From contig NZ_AJTN02000230.1 in the NCBI RefSeq assembly GCF_000305495.1, forward strand, positions 1 through 64,000: a stretch of DNA of 64,000 nt, in the 5' to 3' direction. The notes below the pieces were generated by a model. It made no database searches. It saw only the letters and a program-made list of their open reading frames with translations, and was not told the DNA's origin. Shown here in pieces: positions 53,664 through 62,570 of the stretch (its first letter is position 1; the number at the start of each line of letters is the position of its first letter). This DNA is from Peribacillus psychrosaccharolyticus ATCC 23296. GTDB taxonomy: Bacteria > Bacillota > Bacilli > Bacillales > DSM-1321. The position numbers and the translations under genes are program-made.

Positions 53664-53993
53664 ATGGAAAATATTACTGAAATGCTGAAAGGGGTGCTTG
53701 AAGGTTGTGTGCTTGAAATCATCAGCCGTGGCGAAACTTACGGCTATGAAATCACCCAACAGCTGCGAGAACTTGGCTTTACTGATGTTGTTGAAGGGAC
53801 AGTTTATACCATTACCATGAGGCTTGAGAAAAACAATCTGGTGGAAATCGAGAAAAAGCCATCCAATATGGGACCGCCGAGGAAATTTTACACACTCAAC
53901 GCAGCAGGTCAAGAGCAACTTAAGGCATTTTGGAAAAAATGGGATTTTATTTCAAGTAAAATTAATGAACTTAAGTCTAAAATAAAATCATAA
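53664..53993 (+). CDS. PadR family transcriptional regulator
   Basis: 109-residue winged-helix repressor: [17 protein letters not shown] then [12 protein letters not shown], wing region [14 protein letters not shown] and [16 protein letters not shown], and a C-terminal dimer helix. Relatives respond to toxic compounds and control neighbouring exporters. Start at ATG 53664, six bases after GGAGG; ATG 53661 is also possible. Followed 13 bases later by the DUF1048 gene. Operator-like sequences precede both this gene and the ABC genes. Confidence 0.93.
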   Translation: MENITEMLKGVLEGCVLEIISRGETYGYEITQQLRELGFTDVVEGTVYTITMRLEKNNLVEIEKKPSNMGPPRKFYTLNAAGQEQLKAFWKKWDFISSKINELKSKIKS

Positions 53994-54006
53994 GGAGAGA
54001 AGTAAA

Positions 54007-54348
54007 ATGAATATTTTTGAAAAAATTATCGGAAGTCTAGATGACAAGCGGGAATGGAGGGAGATGGAGGCACGTGCGAAGACACTTCCAAGTGACTACC
54101 GCAATGCTTACAAAGGTATCCAAAAATATATGTGGACTGCTGGTGGTGGTCCCACCGACTGGAAGGAAAGCAGCCGCATCTTTGTCGGTATTCTCGATTT
54201 CTTCGAGGAAGGAGCTGCGGAAGGCAAGAAAGTCACTGACCTTACGGGCGAGGATGTGGCTGCTTTTTGCGACGACTTGGTGAAGGATGAGCAAACTTGG
54301 AAGGATAAATATCGCAAGAAGTTGAACGATATGATTGGTGGTGGCTAA
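54007..54348 (+). CDS. DUF1048 protein
   Basis: 113-residue soluble helical protein of unknown activity, starting [20 protein letters not shown]1048 genes typically follow PadR-type regulators and precede ABC exporters, as here. Residues about 60-95 ([28 protein letters not shown]) are the conserved block. ATG 54007 follows AAGGAGAGAAGTAAA. Same transcript as the PadR gene. Confidence 0.88.
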   Translation: MNIFEKIIGSLDDKREWREMEARAKTLPSDYRNAYKGIQKYMWTAGGGPTDWKESSRIFVGILDFFEEGAAEGKKVTDLTGEDVAAFCDDLVKDEQTWKDKYRKKLNDMIGGG

Positions 54349-54369
54349 CGGTGAATTCCAAGTGTAGTT

Positions 54370-54531
54370 TTGTCTAGCATCGACACTAACCCCGGAAACC
54401 TTCACTGGGGACGACTTGCCTTCCAGTCCGACGAACTAGTGGCCACCTCTAAAACCTATTTCGACAAGTATCACGAAGATTTGAATCAGTGTTTCATGAT
54501 GCGATTGGAAAAAAATAAATTCAATAGATAA
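54370..54531 (+). pseudogene. Possible decayed ORF after DUF1048
   Basis: A 53-codon frame from TTG 54370, including NPGNLHWGRLAFQSDELV and FDKYHEDLNQCFMMRL, ends at TAA 54531. An in-frame stop lies just upstream and there is no ribosome site, so it is probably the end of a broken gene. I do not recognise it. Confidence 0.25.
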
Positions 54532-54603
54532 TTTCGACTGAATAGCTTTGGTTACAAATGAAATGTGTCACCTTCACTATTCAGTTATATTTTAACTTAG
54601 TAC

Positions 54604-54630
54604 TAAGTATTACAGAATATCGGTAAGACA
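54604..54630. promoter_or_regulatory. Operator-like site shared with the padR-type gene, copy 2
   Basis: TAAGTATTACAGAATATCGG and the following AAGACA match 53579-53605 at about 20 of 27 bases, in the leader of the ABC genes. Confidence 0.5.
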
Positions 54631-54689
54631 GATTAGTGAAGCATAGCCAACCTACGCATTTCTGCGCTTATGATAAGGAGGAAAAAAGG

Positions 54690-55445
54690 ATGAGTAATGC
54701 AACGATTTCTGTAAAAGGGTTAAAAAAATCCTTTAAAGATAAGGAAGTCTTAAAGGGGATAGATTTTGAGGTGCAGCATGGCGAAATTTTCGCACTGCTG
54801 GGTTCAAATGGAGCGGGCAAGACGACGACGGTCAACATCCTCTCGACGCTGATGAAGGCTGATGGCGGCGAAGTAGGTATTTGCGGCTTTGACGTCCAGC
54901 GTCAACCGGGTCATGTTCGACAGAGCATCAGCCTGACCGGGCAGTTCGCAGCTTTAGACGGCATGCTCACAGGAAGGGAAAATCTGATGATGATCGCCAA
55001 GTTGCGGGAAATTTCCAATCCCGCTCAAGTCTCCGACAATCTGCTTGCAAGATTCAGCCTGACCGATTCTGCCAACCGCAGGGCGGATAAATATTCCGGC
55101 GGGATGAAGCGCCGGCTTGACATCGCCATGAGCCTAATTGGGACGCCAGCAGTCATTTTTCTCGACGAACCGACGACAGGGCTTGACCCCGAAGCGCGGA
55201 TTGAAGTCTGGGATACCATTAAGGAGCTTGCCGGCGGCGGCACAACCATCTTGCTGACGACTCAGTACCTGGAGGAAGCCGAACAACTAGCGGATCGTAT
55301 CGCCATTCTGCATGGCGGAAAAATCATCACAACCGGTACCCTTACCGAACTCAAAGAGATGTTCCCGCCAGCGAAAGTGGAGTACATCGAGAAGCAGCCG
55401 ACATTGGAGGAAATTTTCCTCGCGATCATCGGCAAAAAGGAGTAG
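54690..55445 (+). CDS. ABC transporter ATP-binding protein (drug-export type)
   Basis: 251-residue ATPase of an ABC-2 exporter. Walker A GSNGAGKTTT near residue 39, Q-loop SLTGQFAALDGMLTG, signature YSGGMKRRLDIAMSL, Walker [19 protein letters not shown] and the switch His replaced by Gln (LLTTQYLEEAEQLA), a feature of the DrrA-like group. ATG 54690 follows AAGGAGGAAAAAAGG. The gene is markedly richer in G+C than its surroundings (line 55141-55200 has 37 of 60 by hand count), which suggests separate acquisition. Partner permease starts 6 bases downstream. Confidence 0.95.
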   Translation: MSNATISVKGLKKSFKDKEVLKGIDFEVQHGEIFALLGSNGAGKTTTVNILSTLMKADGGEVGICGFDVQRQPGHVRQSISLTGQFAALDGMLTGRENLMMIAKLREISNPAQVSDNLLARFSLTDSANRRADKYSGGMKRRLDIAMSLIGTPAVIFLDEPTTGLDPEARIEVWDTIKELAGGGTTILLTTQYLEEAEQLADRIAILHGGKIITTGTLTELKEMFPPAKVEYIEKQPTLEEIFLAIIGKKE

Positions 55446-55451
55446 ATGTAA

Positions 55452-56201
55452 ATGAAAAGCAAAACAGGGGTATTACTAGGGCGTTTAATGCACAACATCA
55501 TGCGCAGCCCTGATACGATTATCACGGTGGCAATTATGCCGATTATGATGATGTTGCTGTTTGTCTACGTATTTGGCGGCGCCATAGAGACAGGCACGGA
55601 CAACTACGTCAATTATCTATTGCCGGGAATCTTACTGATGGCTATCGCATCCGGCGTTGCTTACACTTCCGTGCGGCTGTTTACGGATGTAAAGAGCGGG
55701 TTGATGTCGCGTTTCATTACCATGCCCATCAAGCGCTCGTCGGTATTATGGGCTCACGTCTTGACCTCACTTGTTTCCAATGCGCTTACTCTCATGGTGG
55801 TTATTTTCGTCGCGCTCTTGATGGGCTTCCGTTCCAGCGCTGATATCCTGGATTGGCTGGCGGTAGCTGGGATACTCGCGATGTTTACGCTCGCGCTAAC
55901 ATGGCTGGCGGTCATTCCCGGATTGACAGCGAGATCTATGGAAGGGGCGACAGCCTACTCGTACCCGCTGATTTTCCTCCCGTTTATCAGTTCAGCCTTT
56001 GTCCCCACCGAAACCATGCCTAAAATTGTCCGTGCGTTTGCTGAGAACCAGCCCGTGACTTCAATAGTGAATGCGATTCGTGCCTTGTTGTATGAAGGGT
56101 CAGTTGGCAACGATATCTGGAACGCGCTTGCCTGGTGCGTCGGTATCATGGTCATCGCTTACTTCTTCGCCAGTAAAGCATTTAAACGACAGTTAGGGTA
56201 A
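55452..56201 (+). CDS. ABC-2 type transporter permease
   Basis: 249-residue membrane subunit with six membrane segments (about 22-42, 52-72, 100-125, 135-155, 165-185, 225-243). DrrB-like layout, with ITVAIMPIMMMLLFVYVFGGAIETG near the N-terminus. Exports an unknown hydrophobic compound with the preceding ATPase; PadR control suggests inducible drug or bacteriocin export. ATG 55452 follows AAGGAGTAGATGTAA. Same high G+C as the ATPase gene. Confidence 0.93.
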   Translation: MKSKTGVLLGRLMHNIMRSPDTIITVAIMPIMMMLLFVYVFGGAIETGTDNYVNYLLPGILLMAIASGVAYTSVRLFTDVKSGLMSRFITMPIKRSSVLWAHVLTSLVSNALTLMVVIFVALLMGFRSSADILDWLAVAGILAMFTLALTWLAVIPGLTARSMEGATAYSYPLIFLPFISSAFVPTETMPKIVRAFAENQPVTSIVNAIRALLYEGSVGNDIWNALAWCVGIMVIAYFFASKAFKRQLG

Positions 56202-56370
56202 GTACACCAGGATTAGCCATACGATGAATGCATTTCCTACACATGGAGGACTTAACCATCGATGAAATTATGGGAACCCTTAAAATATGGTGTGGTTGGT
56301 GACGCCTCGATCACTTATACCACTCGGGGGCCAGCTGCTTGCTTTAGAAATCATGTTAATTAACTTAAGG

Positions 56371-56414
56371 AACTATGAATTACATTTCAGTTAGAATGTA
56401 ATTCATAGTTTTTT
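56371..56414 (+). terminator. Terminator of the ABC exporter genes
   Basis: AACTATGAATTACATT / AATGTAATTCATAGTT perfect 16-bp stem with 8-base loop and a T run. Confidence 0.9.
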
Positions 56415-56702
56415 AATTCAAAGAAGAAGAATTTATTTTTTTAAAAGGCTGCATGAAAAGGGAGGATTCCCCCCCCATAAATAGGGTTATAAGTTGCTTT
56501 ATCCAGCTTATCCAATGAAATGATTTTCCATGGAAAAAGGGTAATTGTGAATGTAAATAAGTCATGTGTGAATATAAAAATCTTTGTTTCTTAATGAACA
56601 AACGGGAAAGTATTTCTGAAATAAAAGCTATGTATGTGAATAAATGTACTTAAAGTGACAGGGGAGTTAGAGTCATAAGATAACTGCCAATTGGCAGCCT
56701 TC

Positions 56703-56736
56703 TGAATGTATGATTCTTACACTAATCATACATTCA
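56703..56736. repeat. 13-bp perfect inverted repeat related to 53136-53189
   Basis: TGAATGTATGATT (56703-56715) / AATCATACATTCA (56724-56736) around an 8-base loop; the same core as the inverted repeat on the other side of the PadR-ABC module. Confidence 0.82.
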
Positions 56737-56954
56737 ATTTATGTGAAAAAGTTCCTTATTCAGTTAACATAGAAATTTAGTTCAACCAAGGACTTATTTG
56801 GTGCTTCTCTTTGTCATTTTCGAAGGTCTTTTTAAGTATAAAATTTTAAAATCAACTAAAAACTAGTTTGTATAAGTAAAGAGATATATTATGCTTGTTT
56901 ACAATTTTTTCAAAGAGGAGTACAATACTCCAGTAAATTAAAGTAAACAAAATA

Positions 56955-57105
56955 TCAGCCGAATCTCAATAATTGAGAACATAGGACCTATTGTTTTGGG
57001 GTAAATTCTGCATTTTAGAAGGGATGATATATACTCTTTCGCCATCCTATGCGTCAGCTAACTTCGTCGGCTAATGCGAAGGAGGTCCTAACGAAGACCG
57101 CCTGA
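56955..57105 (+). ncRNA. ydaO/yuaA-type c-di-AMP riboswitch
   Basis: Conserved blocks of the c-di-AMP aptamer in order: CAGCCGAATCTC, GGGGTAAATTCTGC, GGGATGATATATACTCTTTC, CATCCTATGCGTCAGCTAAC and GCGAAGGAGG. It precedes ktrB-ktrA, a classic target: high c-di-AMP, reflecting ample potassium, turns expression off. AAGACCG at its 3' edge (57094-57100) can pair with CGGTCTT at 57155-57161. Confidence 0.88.
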
Positions 57106-57165
57106 ATACAAGTAGTTTATTGTTATTTATATAACTTTAGAATGCTTATTTGAACGGTCTTTTTT
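57094..57165 (+). terminator. Riboswitch-controlled terminator
   Basis: AAGACCG / CGGTCTT with a 54-base AT-rich loop and six T after the right arm. It would be the off-state structure of the c-di-AMP switch. Confidence 0.6.
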
Positions 57166-57258
57166 ATTTTTAATAGTTCAAATTAAATATCATTTGAGTT
57201 CATAGTATTGAAAAACGGGATAATTTATGTAATTAGACTTATCACTTAGGAGAAAAAA

Positions 57259-58596
57259 ATGAAGAATGTAAAAGAAAATCTTAATCCTGCAAAGATTCTT
57301 GTTTTGGGATTCGCTATTCTTATTTTTATTGGGGCTCTTTTATTAACCCTACCTATAGCAACAGAAGACGGACATGACCTAAGATTTTTAGATGCATTAT
57401 TTACTGCTACATCTGCTACATGTGTTACAGGCCTCGTAGTGGTTGATACTAGAGATACATTTTCGTTGTTTGGAGAAATTGTCATTCTCGTACTAATCCA
57501 AATAGGTGGTTTAGGATTTATGACATTTGCTACCTTTTTATTTGTTTTATTAGGAAAAAGAATCTCTTTAAAAGAAAGATTGTTATTAAAAGAAGCTTTT
57601 AATACACCTTCTACTGCTGGACTAGTGAAATTAGTTAAAAGGATAGTAATTTTCACCGTAATAACAGAGAGTATTGGCGGTATCGTATTGGCCATTCGTT
57701 TTTCATTTGATATGCCTATCGGTCAAGCCATATATTTTGGATTCTTCCATTCGATTTCAAATTTTAATAATGCAGGTTTTGATTTAATGGGCCAGTTCAA
57801 TAGTCTAACAGGTTATGTTGACGATCCATTTGTAGTTTTGACGGTTGGTGCTCTTATTATAGTAGGTGGACTAGGTTTTATTGTTATTAATGAACTGTAT
57901 GAATATCGTAAAACTCATATTCTCTCTGTTCATACGAAAGTTGTACTTAGTACAACTGTGGTCCTTATTGTTGGAGCAACCATCTTAATATTTCTCTTTG
58001 AGTATGGTAATCCAAAAACATTAGGACCCTTATCTACTGCTGGAAAAGGACTTGGCTCCTTTTTCCATAGTGTGTCACCCCGAACTGCTGGTGCTAATAC
58101 TTTGTCTATGGCAGATTTAACTCATGCAACCTTGTTCTTAACCATTTTTCTAATGTTCATCGGTGGAGGTTCAGGTTCAACTGCAGGGGGGATAAAGGTT
58201 TCTACATTTGCTCTTTTAATGATTACAGCTCTTTCACAACTAAAAGGGAAAGAAGATGTGGTTTTATTTAAACGTCGTATTGTCATTGAAAACATCTTAA
58301 AAGCGCTAACTGTTGCAATGAGTGGAATTATGATAGTAGTAATTGTTACTTTCTTGTTAACCATTACGGAAAAAGGTCATGATTTTATAATGTATCTATT
58401 TGAAGCTACCTCAGCTTTCGGCACTGTAGGTCTTTCCATGGGTTTAACACCTGAACTTTCTCTAGTAGGTCGTATAATGATTATTTTAACAATGTTTGTA
58501 GGTAGATTAGGACCTCTAACATTAGGTTTCGCAATTACAAAACGTCGTAAAAAAGAAGCGTACCGATATACAAAAGGGAAAATAATGATTGGTTAA
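57259..58596 (+). CDS. ktrB: Potassium uptake protein KtrB
   Basis: Ion-conducting subunit of a Ktr potassium transporter (sodium dependent in relatives). 445 residues with four M1-P-M2 repeats; selectivity-filter glycines lie in TSATCVTGLVVVDT, SISNFNNAGFDLMG, SPRTAGANTLSM and ATSAFGTVGLSMG. ATG 57259 follows TTAGGAGAAAAAA. Gate loop region IGGGSGSTAGGIK is intact. Works with KtrA, encoded 24 bases downstream. Confidence 0.96.
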   Translation: MKNVKENLNPAKILVLGFAILIFIGALLLTLPIATEDGHDLRFLDALFTATSATCVTGLVVVDTRDTFSLFGEIVILVLIQIGGLGFMTFATFLFVLLGKRISLKERLLLKEAFNTPSTAGLVKLVKRIVIFTVITESIGGIVLAIRFSFDMPIGQAIYFGFFHSISNFNNAGFDLMGQFNSLTGYVDDPFVVLTVGALIIVGGLGFIVINELYEYRKTHILSVHTKVVLSTTVVLIVGATILIFLFEYGNPKTLGPLSTAGKGLGSFFHSVSPRTAGANTLSMADLTHATLFLTIFLMFIGGGSGSTAGGIKVSTFALLMITALSQLKGKEDVVLFKRRIVIENILKALTVAMSGIMIVVIVTFLLTITEKGHDFIMYLFEATSAFGTVGLSMGLTPELSLVGRIMIILTMFVGRLGPLTLGFAITKRRKKEAYRYTKGKIMIG

Positions 58597-58620
58597 TATT
58601 TAGTAAGGAAGGGATATAGA

Positions 58621-59283
58621 ATGGCTATCAAAAAACAATATGCAGTAATTGGTTTGGGGAGATTTGGAACTAGTATTGCCAGAAGATTACATGAAGCCGG
58701 GCAAGAAGTTTTGGGAATTGATATAGATGAAGAAAAAGTAGAAGACGCTTTAGCTTATGTTACAGAGGGAGTCATTTCAGATTCTACTGAGGAGAAGGCA
58801 CTTTCATCGTTAGATATTACTAACTTTGATTGTGTAATTGTAGCAATTGGAGATGATATTCAAGCAAGTATATTAACATGTATGCTTCTTAAAAACCTTG
58901 GGATCCAAAAAATTATTGCTAAGGCCATTGGAAAACGTCATGGACAAGTGTTGGAAGCTATAGGAGTAGATTTAATCATCTATCCTGAAAGAGATATGGG
59001 AGAACGAGTAGCAAATCACCTTCTTTCGCCAAATACACTTGATTATATCGAACTATCTAAAGACCATAACCTAGAAGAAGTCATTACTCCATCTAAGATG
59101 ATTGGGAAAAATCTAAGGGAATTGGATGTTCGTGCTAAATTTAACGTTAGTGTAATTGCTATTATAAGAAAGGGTGATATGATTATTGTCTCGCCATCTC
59201 CAGAAGAATTACTCCAAAAAGAAGATATACTAGTTACTATTGGAAGTAAAAATGATTTAGTGAAATTTTCAAGTATAGACTAA
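58621..59283 (+). CDS. ktrA: Potassium uptake regulatory protein KtrA
   Basis: Cytoplasmic RCK ring that gates KtrB in response to ATP/ADP and, through its C-terminal domain, c-di-AMP. 220 residues: RCK_N with nucleotide-binding GLGRFGTSIARRL and acidic DIDEEKVED, RCK_C from about residue 140. ATG 58621 follows AAGGAAGGGATATAG. The operon is thus controlled by c-di-AMP at both RNA and, by family knowledge, protein level. Confidence 0.96.
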   Translation: MAIKKQYAVIGLGRFGTSIARRLHEAGQEVLGIDIDEEKVEDALAYVTEGVISDSTEEKALSSLDITNFDCVIVAIGDDIQASILTCMLLKNLGIQKIIAKAIGKRHGQVLEAIGVDLIIYPERDMGERVANHLLSPNTLDYIELSKDHNLEEVITPSKMIGKNLRELDVRAKFNVSVIAIIRKGDMIIVSPSPEELLQKEDILVTIGSKNDLVKFSSID

Positions 59284-59634
59284 CAATAATTTCACCTGAA
59301 TAATAGACACTAAGAAATAAGTGCTTGTTATTCTTTATTTATCCGAAGAGATAATTTCAATTATTGGGTGCATTGCGCTATAATGGCCCAACATTAGGCC
59401 AACTTCCTTGTTCAGGACTTATGTTAACTTAAAGAAAGAAAAAGGCTTTTCATAAGCTACTGCTTTTTTTGTTACATCTATTTACTTGGTAAGCATCCTT
59501 ATCATCCCTTGTCGATAATTTTGACATAAGAGTATTTTTTAACTGGATAGGTCTCAATTTCATTTTTTCTTATTGATCGAAATTTTTTGAAATATATAAA
59601 TGAACATTAATTAATTTCAAGGGAAAAGTTTTTG

Positions 59635-59665
59635 GAGTGCGAAAGTAGCCCTTATCGCACTCTTT
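59635..59665 (+). terminator. Terminator near the right end of the island
   Basis: GAGTGCGA / TCGCACTC with a 12-base loop and TTT. Confidence 0.65.
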
Positions 59666-59708
59666 GATTAGGTTAGGTATATGTTCCAGCACTATGCCTT
59701 TTTGTTCT

Positions 59709-59740
59709 GCCGTCTCCATTACTACTAACCGCCTAAGGCG
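59709..59740 (+). repeat. attR: 32-bp direct repeat of the ssrA 3' end
   Basis: Matches 48514-48545 at 30 of 32 bases, including the last ten bases of ssrA (GCCGTCTCCA) followed by TTA and ACCGCCTAAGGCG. The tRNA-like domain is not otherwise duplicated. Confidence 0.85.
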
Positions 59741-59755
59741 AAGGTATATTTCAAT

Positions 59756-59798
59756 AAACCCTAAACTGTCCAGACGGATCGTTTAGGGTTTACTTTTT
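59756..59798 (+). terminator. Probable native ssrA terminator, displaced by the island
   Basis: AAACCCTAAAC / GTTTAGGGTTT with 14-base loop, then ACTTTTTT on the plus strand. It lies directly after attR, where the original ssrA 3' flank should be. Confidence 0.75.
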
Positions 59799-61162
59799 TC
59801 TATTTTCCCAGTACTCCTCATACTCTTTTTCATGTCTTGTTGTAACAGCAAGGTTAGAGAGCGCTTGGTAAAATTGTTGGTGGTCAATTTTATATAAAAA
59901 GTGATCTTCAAATCCACTTGCTGTAAATAATCCAAATTCCCAAACGGCTTTATAGTCGCGTGTATTAAGGGAATGGGCCATTAATGCTAATACTTTTATA
60001 ATTTCAGTGGATACAATGACATTTGCTTTAGCATAATGTCTAATATAACCAAACCCATGATAAAGATAATGGTTGAAATCCCTTTTCTGTAAAATGATTC
60101 GAAGCTTATTGCTTTCATCCATTAAATAATTAGAAAATATGGATTCACGTGAGATCGAAGCTAGAATCTCACCAATTTGATAGATCACATTCGTAGCAGT
60201 TTTGGGATCATAATGTCCGATGGACCTAATCGCAACTTCTACTAGTTTGTTTATACTGAATTCAATATCTTGAACTTCTGTTTGCTTTCTTCTAATACTA
60301 ATAAGAGAAAGATACTTTAGTTCGTCTATTTCAATCGCGTTATTTTTCCAATACGTTATGATAGGCGTAGAAGCAAAGACATAATTTCCTATTGTATATT
60401 CCAACCGAATAACGATGTCATCTTTTTGAGCTTCTTCAATCATCGTAATAAAATCGACGAGTTGAATGTAGCCCGATTTTCTAGCTGTAATAGTCAATCC
60501 CATACTCTTGTATGATTGATCGTTAATCGTGCTTAAATCTTTTACTTTATTAGGATCAACTTCATCTTCTAATGTACTTTTGACAATACTTAACGCTTCT
60601 TTTTTCATGTCATAAGTCATCTGGTTAACTTGGAGCCATTCGACCGCATGATTAATAAAAAGATAAACGTTCCCATAGATAATGCAGCTATTAATGTGGC
60701 GAAAACGGGTACTGCAAAATAATATTGTGCCGTTTCTTTATTTAGAAATAGAAAACATAATAACATATAGAAAAAACTTGAGGTGAATATCCCAAGTACT
60801 CGCTGGGTGCTTTTACTTGCGATGAAATTTTTCAACATACGGGGTGAAAATTGTCCGGAAAATGTCGTAAAAACTAACAGAATCAAGTTAAATGTGAACG
60901 TAGTCAATGTCAAAATAGCTGCAGTAAGCGTACCGACAAGTGCTTGAGTTAAGCTATAATCTACGGAAAAGTAAGGTCTCATATGTTTTCCCAGCTCATA
61001 TTGGAAATCAGCCGTTAATGCAACACCTACAAAAAGAAAAGAGAAAAATACATAAATAACAGGCGTAAACCACAAATTGGATTGAATCGTATGAGACAAT
61101 TCCCTGTTTGACATTCTTATATATTTCTTAACATACTTATCAAGAAGATTCATTTTAAACAT
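59790..61162 (-). pseudogene. DUF2254 membrane protein, split by a 1-base frameshift
   Basis: Predicted membrane protein of unknown function. ATG 61162-61160 gives an N-terminal part of 181 residues with four membrane segments (for example LWFTPVIYVFFSFLFVGVAL, TLTTFTFNLILLVFTTFSGQ); the frame ends at 60617. The soluble C-terminal part, NHAVEWLQVNQMTYDMKKEALSIV onward, is in another frame to 59790. Adding one base to the five-base run at 60657-60661 restores one protein of about 456 residues, the usual DUF2254 size. Probably an intact gene with a sequence error. Confidence 0.82.
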
Positions 61163-61428
61163 ATGTATATTTCCTCTCAGTAATAGATACTTTTATATTT
61201 TGCTCTAACCAAAAATAATTACCCTCTTAAAATGAACTTGGTTTATATACAACTCGTTGGGTAAATCATTAATTGAAGTTAGCAGATTTTGGATCCTTTT
61301 AGTGAAAGGGATCAAATATAGGCAGTTAAAATTTGGTACTATAATAATAATGGTAACGTTTTACTAGAAATAGAATGTTGGTATTTTCGGTACAGCTCTA
61401 TTTTGTTAGAGAGAAAAGAGGGGAAAGT

Positions 61429-62363
61429 ATGGATAAGGATAAACAAAGACTTAGTATTTCTGCTGCAAGGTTATATTATCAATCTGATTATAGCCAACAA
61501 GAGATTTCGGCTAGACTCGGTGTTTCAAGGCCAACGGTATCCAGGCTATTACAGTACGCGAAGGAACAAGGATATGTAAGAATTCAAATAGACGATCCTT
61601 TAGAAGACATTCATCAATTATCGAAGCGGCTAAAAGAGAAATACGAATTGAGTTATGTTGATGTATGTTATTCTCCTCTAAATGATGATGAAGAGATTAC
61701 AAAGCATATTGGAGGGACAGCAGCGGATTATCTGAACCGGGTTGTAAAAGACGGCGATATTATTGGAGTAACGTGGGGAACAACGTTGTTTTCGATAGCT
61801 TCTCAGTTAAAAAGTAAGCGTGTTCATGGGGTTGAAGTGGTACAGTTAAAGGGAGGCGTTAGTCATTCCCACAACATTACCTATGCGGCCGAGATTGCTG
61901 CTTTGTTTGCCAATGCATTTCATACGATAACTCGTTATTTACCTTTACCTGTTATTTTCGAAACGCCCATTCTTAAACAGCTGGTCGAAGAGGACAGCCA
62001 TATACAAAGGATCATTGAAATGGGAAGACAAGCGAATCTTGCCATATTTACGGTTGGTACGGTGAAAGAAGATACATTACTTTTTAAGTTGGGGTATTTA
62101 GGAACGGAAGAAAAAAATGATCTGAAGCAGCATGCTGTTGGTGATATTTGTTCGCGTTTTTTTGATGCTGAGGGGAATATATGCAACGAAACCATAAATA
62201 GCCGAACAGTCGGGATTGATTTAGAGGAACTGAAAAAGAAAGAAAAAGTATTCTAGTTGCTGGAGGAGAAGGTAAGGTTAGAGCGATTAAGGCAGCATTA
62301 ACAGGCGGGTATGCAAATACCCTCATAACAGACCAATTTACAGCACGAGCACTTCTTGAATAA
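61429..62363 (+). pseudogene. deoR: DeoR-type (SorC family) regulator, split by a 1-base frameshift
   Basis: Repressor with N-terminal helix-turn-helix (QQEISARLGVSRPTVSRLLQYAKEQ) and C-terminal sugar-phosphate-binding domain (GDIIGVTWGTTLFSIA). In B. subtilis DeoR controls deoxyribonucleoside use and responds to deoxyribose-5-phosphate. ATG 61429 follows GAGGGGAAAGT. The first frame ends early at 62256 after KKKEKVF; one more A in the run at 62243-62247 continues as SILVAGGEGKVRAIKAALTGG to TAA 62363, giving about 311 residues. Likely intact in reality. Upstream of, and probably regulating, the FucP-type transporter gene. Confidence 0.85.
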
Positions 62364-62365
62364 AA

Positions 62366-62406
62366 AAAGGATTTAGCGGGCAATTGCCAAGCTAAATCCT
62401 TTTTTT
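62366..62406 (+). terminator. Terminator after the deoR-type gene
   Basis: AAAGGATTTAGC / GCTAAATCCTTT stem with a 13-base loop and T run. Confidence 0.9.
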
Positions 62407-62423
62407 ATCTAAGTTCAGAAAAT

Positions 62424-62462
62424 ATGAACAAAATTTCATGTTAGCGTTTACATTTGTTCAAT
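62424..62462 (+). promoter_or_regulatory. Candidate DeoR operator and cre site before the transporter gene
   Basis: ATGAACAAAATTTCAT (62424-62439) has palindromic ATGAA / TTCAT ends and resembles the B. subtilis DeoR operator with its ATTGAA / TTCAAT arms; a further half site TTGTTCAAT follows at 62454. Between them TGTTAGCGTTTACA (62439-62452) matches the cre consensus with one mismatch. Confidence 0.5.
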
Positions 62463-62570
62463 AGAGTGCTATTCTTTAACTATTAAATTCTTTGTTTCTA
62501 AATTAGGAAGAAGTTATAAGAAAAAATCGTTAATCAAAGGTCATCTCATTCATTATAAAGGAGTGTAAAA

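Larger units (their letters stand above)
56202..56954. other. Non-coding stretch between the ABC and ktr operons
   Basis: Holds the ABC terminator (56371-56414), a decayed copy of the hairpin repeat at about 56648-56674 (TTAAAGTGACAGGGGAGTTAG) and the inverted repeat at 56703-56736. A 33-codon frame at 56262 has no recognisable content. Confidence 0.6.
48514..59740. mobile_element. ssrA-integrated genomic island (11.2 kb)
   Basis: Bounded by the 32-bp direct repeats at 48514-48545 and 59709-59740. It breaks the conserved Bacillaceae order, contains a broken tyrosine recombinase, many repeats and short unrecognised genes, and a G+C-rich exporter module. Cargo: VOC protein, small membrane proteins, peptidase E, PadR-DUF1048-ABC exporter, ktrB-ktrA. 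There is no intact integrase, so it looks immobile as sequenced. Confidence 0.78.
59284..59755. other. Island right end
   Basis: No gene visible. Contains a terminator-like stem GAGTGCGA / TCGCACTC at 59635-59665 and the right attachment repeat at 59709. Confidence 0.6.

Noticed and set aside
54340-54356. Another hairpin repeat at GGTGGCTAACGGTGAA
   Set aside because: Only CTAACGG matches, it includes the DUF1048 stop codon, and there is no complementary arm.
56262-56363. 33-codon frame starting MKLWEPLKYGVVGD
   Set aside because: Very short, poorly spaced ribosome site, no recognised family; listed only as part of the non-coding stretch.
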